Source: Euonymus europaeus
Lineage: Eukaryota; Streptophyta; Magnoliopsida; Celastrales; Celastraceae
Reading direction: 5' to 3'
Length of the DNA stretch: 64,000 nucleotides
Assembly: GCA_963580455.1 (NCBI GenBank)
Contig: OY756972.1
Location: 19,235,001-19,299,000 of the forward strand
The notes under the pieces: model-generated
What the model saw: only the letters and a program-made list of their open reading frames with translations
What the model was told of the DNA's origin: nothing
Databases searched by the model: none
Program-made: the position numbers and the translations under genes
Shown: positions 60,125 to 64,000 of the stretch, in pieces
Layout of the letters: every line of letters starts with the position of its first letter
Position numbering within the stretch: position 1 is the stretch's first letter

Positions 60125-60808
60125 GTGATCCCAAGAGAAGCTGGAGAATATGTGCTTGGGAAAGCAAAGTACTATGTGCTGTTGGTGTCAATGGCAATCA
60201 CATGGCAACTTTTCTTCATCGGATCAATAGGAGTCGTCTTTGGTGCATCCTCTCTGCAATCTGCTATGATAATAGCAATTAATCTTTCGGAGACAGAGAT
60301 CCTGGCAGTCATTTCCTTACATGAGAAATTTCAAGCAGCAAAGGGAGTTTCACTTGCACTCTCTCTTTGGGGGTTTGTTTCTTACTTTTACGGTGAGAAT
60401 AAGAAAAATCAGAACAAGAAGCATACTGATCCACAAACAGAGTTGTCTGTACCTGCACCCAATCCTCCAACTCCCACTGTTGTAAATGTTTGAAGAAAAA
60501 AAAAAGAGAAAGCTTTGATTGCTCAGAAAATAGTATTTGTTTTTATGTATCTGGAAATAAAAAAATTATGATAAAAGGACAACCTTTACCTCTCTCATTT
60601 TTTATTATTGAAATTTCTAAAAGGAATTTTAGATATTATTTTCACCAAGGAAGATAGAATTACAGGATGAACTTATAGAGCTTCACTAGAGAAGCAACGG
60701 TCACTGACTTATGATGTAGAGAACTGAATTGTATCCGTTGAGAAGGTACGGACAGATCTAAACAAAAGGGCTATCTAGAAATACGTGGACCTAATTTTGA
60801 ATTCCTAA

Positions 60809-61598
60809 GAGTGTGTTTGGATTGAGGAAAATGAAGATAATATAACCTCACGTGCGGTTGGAGAGAATAGAAGGTGAGACAAAGGAATGAGCTTTATCAA
60901 AGCTCATGATGTTCATGGCCTTTATTCTCCCGTTGTGGAGAATAACTTTTTTAAAAAATGATAATTTTATTCTTAAATTAAAATCATATAAAATTATTTA
61001 TTTATTAGAAAAATGGTAATACAATATTTTTATTCATATTACAATTCATTCAAACCAAAACTCATGCTCATTCTTACATTAGCCAAACATAAAAATGTTT
61101 ATCTTTAAATTTATTCACCCCTCTCTATTCTTCTTCTCTCAATACGCGCATGTTCAATTCATTTTAAACTCATTCTCTCTCCTTTCAACCAAACATGGGG
61201 TAAGAGAACTCATTAAAATAAGAGAATATAAAAAAAATGAATGTAGAATAATTTTTTCCTCTCATTTTAGATAAGTTAAAAAAATAAATAAATGGATTAG
61301 TTATTTATTTTGTTTGGATAGTCATCATAAAAGAAGGAAAGGAAAAAAAAAACGGTTTTAATTTATTAATTTATCCTTATTTTTAAGTTAAAGTATTATG
61401 TACAAAGACAGAGTAGATCTTTGACTTATAACTAACTTAATTTTTCTTTTCATTCGTTCCAAATTTAACAAAAAATTAATGAACTCTTCCCCCTAATTCT
61501 CTTGAAATACCTCCTTTTTTTCTTGATCTATCCAAACAATAGAATTAAGAGAAATTTCATTTTTCTTCTCTTTCCCTCCCCTCAATCCAAATACACTT
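60809..61598. mobile_element. PIF/Harbinger-like MITE upstream of PUP-C, with another MITE nested in it
   Basis: Ends GAGTGTGTTTGGATTGAGG and AAGTGTATTTGGATTGAGG (inverted), TAA duplicated at 60806-60808 and 61599-61601. Without the nested insert it is about 430 bp. The right half matches the truncated element at 48024-48402. Confidence 0.78.
60846..61200. mobile_element. Nested MITE (355 bp)
   Basis: Ends CCTCACGTGCGGTTGGAGAG and, inverted, CCCCATGTTTGGTTGAAAGG, with TAA on both sides (60843-60845 and 61201-61203). It is absent from the sister element at 48024-48402. Confidence 0.7.
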
Positions 61599-61619
61599 TA
61601 AGTTGAAACTTGAAATTGT

Positions 61620-63011
61620 TGTGACTATGTCAAGCAGTCCCAAATTGCTCGGGCAAGGTCCTCATGACCTGTATATAAGAACAAACTTCCCTCTCAGCTT
61701 ATAAATCCTTTTGGATAGAGATCAATGGGGCCCGACTTATGACTCGATAACGGAGCCCACCTAGGGTCTAGATGTGTGGGTGCATCACTAATCCATCTGT
61801 TGGGTCTTGGATAAATATATCAATTCCAACACGTGCACGGGGAGGGGGGAACTATGTCACACAGTGCCACATCACTTGGATAAGATCCTCAGGATTTGTA
61901 TATAAAAGCAAGCTTTCATCTCCGTTCATAAGACCTTTTTGGGAGGATCAACGTGGGTATAAAATTATGACAAAAACGTCTTCAAATTGAATAACCGAAA
62001 TTACATTATTTCAATTAAGGGGTTAAAGAGTATGTTTGAATTATTTATATAATTATTGCACATGTTAACGAAGATAGTTTATTGAATAAATTAATTGATA
62101 GGTTAGTATTGTAAATCAATTTCTTAGTAATTATTATAAAAATACAATGGGGATGTATAATATGATTATGATATTGGTGTATTATTAAAAGAAGTCAGAT
62201 AAATACAAAGGGGATCTACAACGTGATTCACATGGATTTGAAGGGTTCATCAAGAAGAAAAACACAATACTGATAAAATGAAAAACAAGTGTTATTGTTC
62301 TACTTTCTTAACTTTCCAACTGAAGTTTACAAAGAATTAAATAGGCATTGAATAACTAACTAGTGAGAGTCAAACTCTCCTACCCTATCAACAATAAAAC
62401 AGCTGAATTATCTAACAAATAAATGAAGCTTATCCTAACTAAAGAAATCACACGGGCTAAAGGTTAAAGAACCCATGCAGGATTGGCTTGAGTTGCTCTT
62501 GCTAAGTGATAAGCTTGTGTGAAACCGTTATTTGTTGACCTCCCAATCATGATGTGAATGCACTACCTTTTGATAAGAATAACCAACCGTATAAGCTCTA
62601 ACCAATATGTTCTTGTGCTACCACTTGTGTTGAGCTAAGCTAATCTTACTTGAACCAATTTCATCACCCGGGATATTCCTACTGATCAAGTGAGGACATT
62701 CGACCTTATCTCTCCATTGGTCCTCTTTTGTCTGTTTCGAACTAGTGGTAGTGGCTAGCTTCATTTCGTCATTTCATCAATCATCAGGGTAATCAATTTG
62801 AACCATGACCAAAAGAAGTGGAAAGTTAAGTTGATTGAAAAAGAGAAGAAAAAAACTCACAAAACCCCGCTTAGTTGGGCATTTCGTCGAACACTAGAGG
62901 ACAGATGCATTATTGCCGGCCCAACTATGAATATAAAATGTGCATTATCGACGTGTAAAGATACTGACTTGCAACATATGGATATAAAATCTGACTGCTA
63001 TCTATAACTCC
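61620..63011 (+). promoter_or_regulatory. PUP-C upstream region with two TATA blocks and a 519-bp insert
   Basis: Two related blocks carry TATATAA (61672-61678 and 61899-61905), each preceded by a 'TCACTTGG/TTGCTCGG..AAG.TCCTCA' motif; PUP-B has one such block. The leader just before the ATG matches PUP-B. Between the promoter block and the leader is a 519-bp insertion (62254-62772). Confidence 0.5.
62254..62772. mobile_element. 519-bp insertion with 8-bp direct repeat, unclassified
   Basis: Present upstream of PUP-C but absent at the homologous place upstream of PUP-B. It is flanked by TTCATCAA (62246-62253 and 62773-62780). The ends (GAAGAAAAACACAA ... TTCATTTCGTCAT) show no obvious inverted repeats or poly(A). 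Possible origins are a LINE or LTR fragment, or a decayed hAT element. Confidence 0.6.
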
Positions 63012-63755
63012 ATGGATTCACACGCTACATTCCACAAACAGATCGAGAAGAAACAATCTGATAAACCCAAAAAAATGAAGAAAGCATTACTAATTCTAAA
63101 CTGCCTCCTCTTATCATTAGGAAACACTTCAGGTCCTCTATTGATCCGTCTCTACTTCATCCATGGTGGCAACCGTCTCTGGCTCGCAACCTTTCTTCAA
63201 ACAGCTGGTTTCCCTATTACTCTGCTTCCACTCACCATAAACTTCTTTCAGCGCCGCAAAACCAGGTCATCCACCGGGTTTTTCCTCATCAAACCTCAAT
63301 TATTCATCTCCGCCGCGGTCTTAGGCATCCTAGTGGCCATTGACAACTACCTATACTCTTATGGGATTGCGCGTCTACCAGTGACAACGTCATCTCTTAT
63401 AATCGCAACCCAGTTGGTATTCGCAGCTGTGTTTGCTTTTCTGTTAGTGAAACAGAAGTTTACGTCGTATTCGATTAACGCCGTGGCTTTGTTGACTGTT
63501 GGAGCGGCTGTTTTGGCTCTGGGTTCCAGTGGTGATCGACCGGAAGGTGTGTCGAACAGAGAATACGTGCTGGGATTTGTGCTGACGTTGTTGGCTGCGG
63601 GTTTGTATGGGTTGCTGTTGCCGTTGATCGAGCTGAGCTACAAGAAAGCTAAGCAGGAAATTAGTTACACTCTTGCGTTGGAGTTTCAGATGGTCTTGGC
63701 TGCGTTTGCGACTGTTTTCTGCATTGTTGGGATGCTCATTAACAACGATTTCCAG
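63012..63755 (+). CDS. Purine permease PUP-C, exon 1 (gene continues past the window)
   Basis: 744 nt, 248 codons, ending at TTCCAG|GTAATA in phase 0, exactly like PUP-B exon 1. It encodes the first seven or so membrane helices of a PUP carrier: GNTSGPLLIRLYFIHGGNRLW, ATFLQTAGFPITLLPLTINF, KPQLFISAAVLGILVAIDNY, RLPVTTSSLIIATQLVFAAV, FVLTLLAAGLYGLLLPLIEL, SYKKAKQEISYTLALEFQMV. Codon 216 is GAA, so this copy is open where PUP-B stops. The two starts (MDSHATF and MKKALL, 24 codons apart) are both plausible. Exon 2, by homology to 60125-60493, must lie beyond 64000. PUP-C is the only member of this cluster that looks functional here. Confidence 0.88.
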
Positions 63756-64000
63756 GTAATAATTCGTGTCTTCATATCCAAAATAAAAACTAATTATGTT
63801 CTTATGGATTCTAAATTAAGATTCGAACAGTGAAAACATTTCAAAAATTAAAAGTAAATTCATTTCATATAGATTTAATATAAAAATCTAATTTCTTAGT
63901 CTAAATATCCTAATAAAATTGGGTGTGCTATCCCTAACTCCGTCATCTTTAATCCCATTCTTATAAACTCCTCAATCCGCCACTGACAATGCCTCCTCTA
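63756..64000 (+). other. Start of the PUP-C intron
   Basis: AT-rich sequence after the donor, homologous at first to the PUP-B intron (GTAATAATTCGT). Nothing else is recognised before the window ends. Confidence 0.6.

Larger units (their letters stand above)
49047..60493 (+). pseudogene. Purine permease PUP-B: premature stop in exon 1 and a copia element in its intron
   Basis: Exon 1 is 49047-49790 (248 codons) and exon 2 is 60125-60493 (122 codons plus stop). Both junctions are phase 0 (TTCCAG|GTAATA ... TTTCAG|GTGATC), so a normal product would be about 370 aa, typical for PUPs. Seen: NTTGPLWIRLYFIHGGNRLW, ATFLQTAGFPLTLFPL, LVVIDNYLYSYGIARLPLTT, GFVLTLLAAGLYGLLLPLIE; in exon 2, YYVLLVSMAITWQLFFIGSI, EKFQAAKGVSLALSLWGFV and SYFYGENKK. 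Codon 216 is TAA (49692-49694) where PUP-C has GAA, cutting the protein to 215 aa. The intron is 10.3 kb because of MITEs and a 5.4-kb copia insertion. Loss of function is likely. A truncated half-transporter is possible but I doubt it works. Confidence 0.86.

Overview
The window is nuclear DNA of a flowering plant, most likely a eudicot. It is AT-rich, the genes are split by GT-AG introns, and intergenic DNA is full of MITE-, SINE-, LINE- and Ty1/copia-type elements. Species cannot be told from the sequence. I rebuilt gene models by hand from splice signals. Where exon lengths are given, the summed coding length is a multiple of three unless stated.

Left third (1-24800). A minus-strand serine hydroxymethyltransferase of the SHM6/SHM7 type (710-5941) has an alternating array of four tRNA-derived SINE units in its second intron. 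Next come a hAT-type MITE with perfect 8-bp target duplications, a diverged tandem array, a truncated LINE tail, and a short plus-strand membrane-protein gene (9619-10045). Two minus-strand genes follow. One is a plastid-type GrpE co-chaperone (12475-16051). The other is a class C (ARF10/16/17-type) auxin response factor (about 19395-22530) that keeps its miR160 site but has a one-base frameshift inside the B3 DNA-binding domain.

Middle (24800-43000). A tiny minus-strand gene encodes a 76-aa protein resembling the C-terminal segment of DRG-family-regulatory (ZC3H15/Tma46) proteins. A ~600-bp direct duplication follows. Then come a complete 13-exon group 1 high-affinity sulfate transporter (31139-35351) and a complete 9-exon organellar MnmE/TrmE tRNA-modification GTPase (37706-42798), which has one GC-AG intron.

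Right third (43600-64000). This is a decaying tandem cluster of purine permease (PUP) genes on the plus strand. PUP-A is a shredded pseudogene interrupted by a hAT MITE. PUP-B has a premature stop and a 5.4-kb copia element in its single intron. PUP-C has an intact first exon and runs off the window edge. Comparing the B and C copies lets several insertions be ordered relative to the duplication.

Functional threads. Sulphur and one-carbon metabolism are represented by the SHM7-type SHMT and the SULTR1 transporter. In Arabidopsis, SHM7 (MSA1) is reported to influence SULTR1 expression. Organelle maintenance is represented by GrpE and MnmE, auxin signalling by the ARF, and purine/cytokinin transport by the PUPs. 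No prokaryote-like operon, CRISPR array or convincing functional tRNA/rRNA gene was seen.
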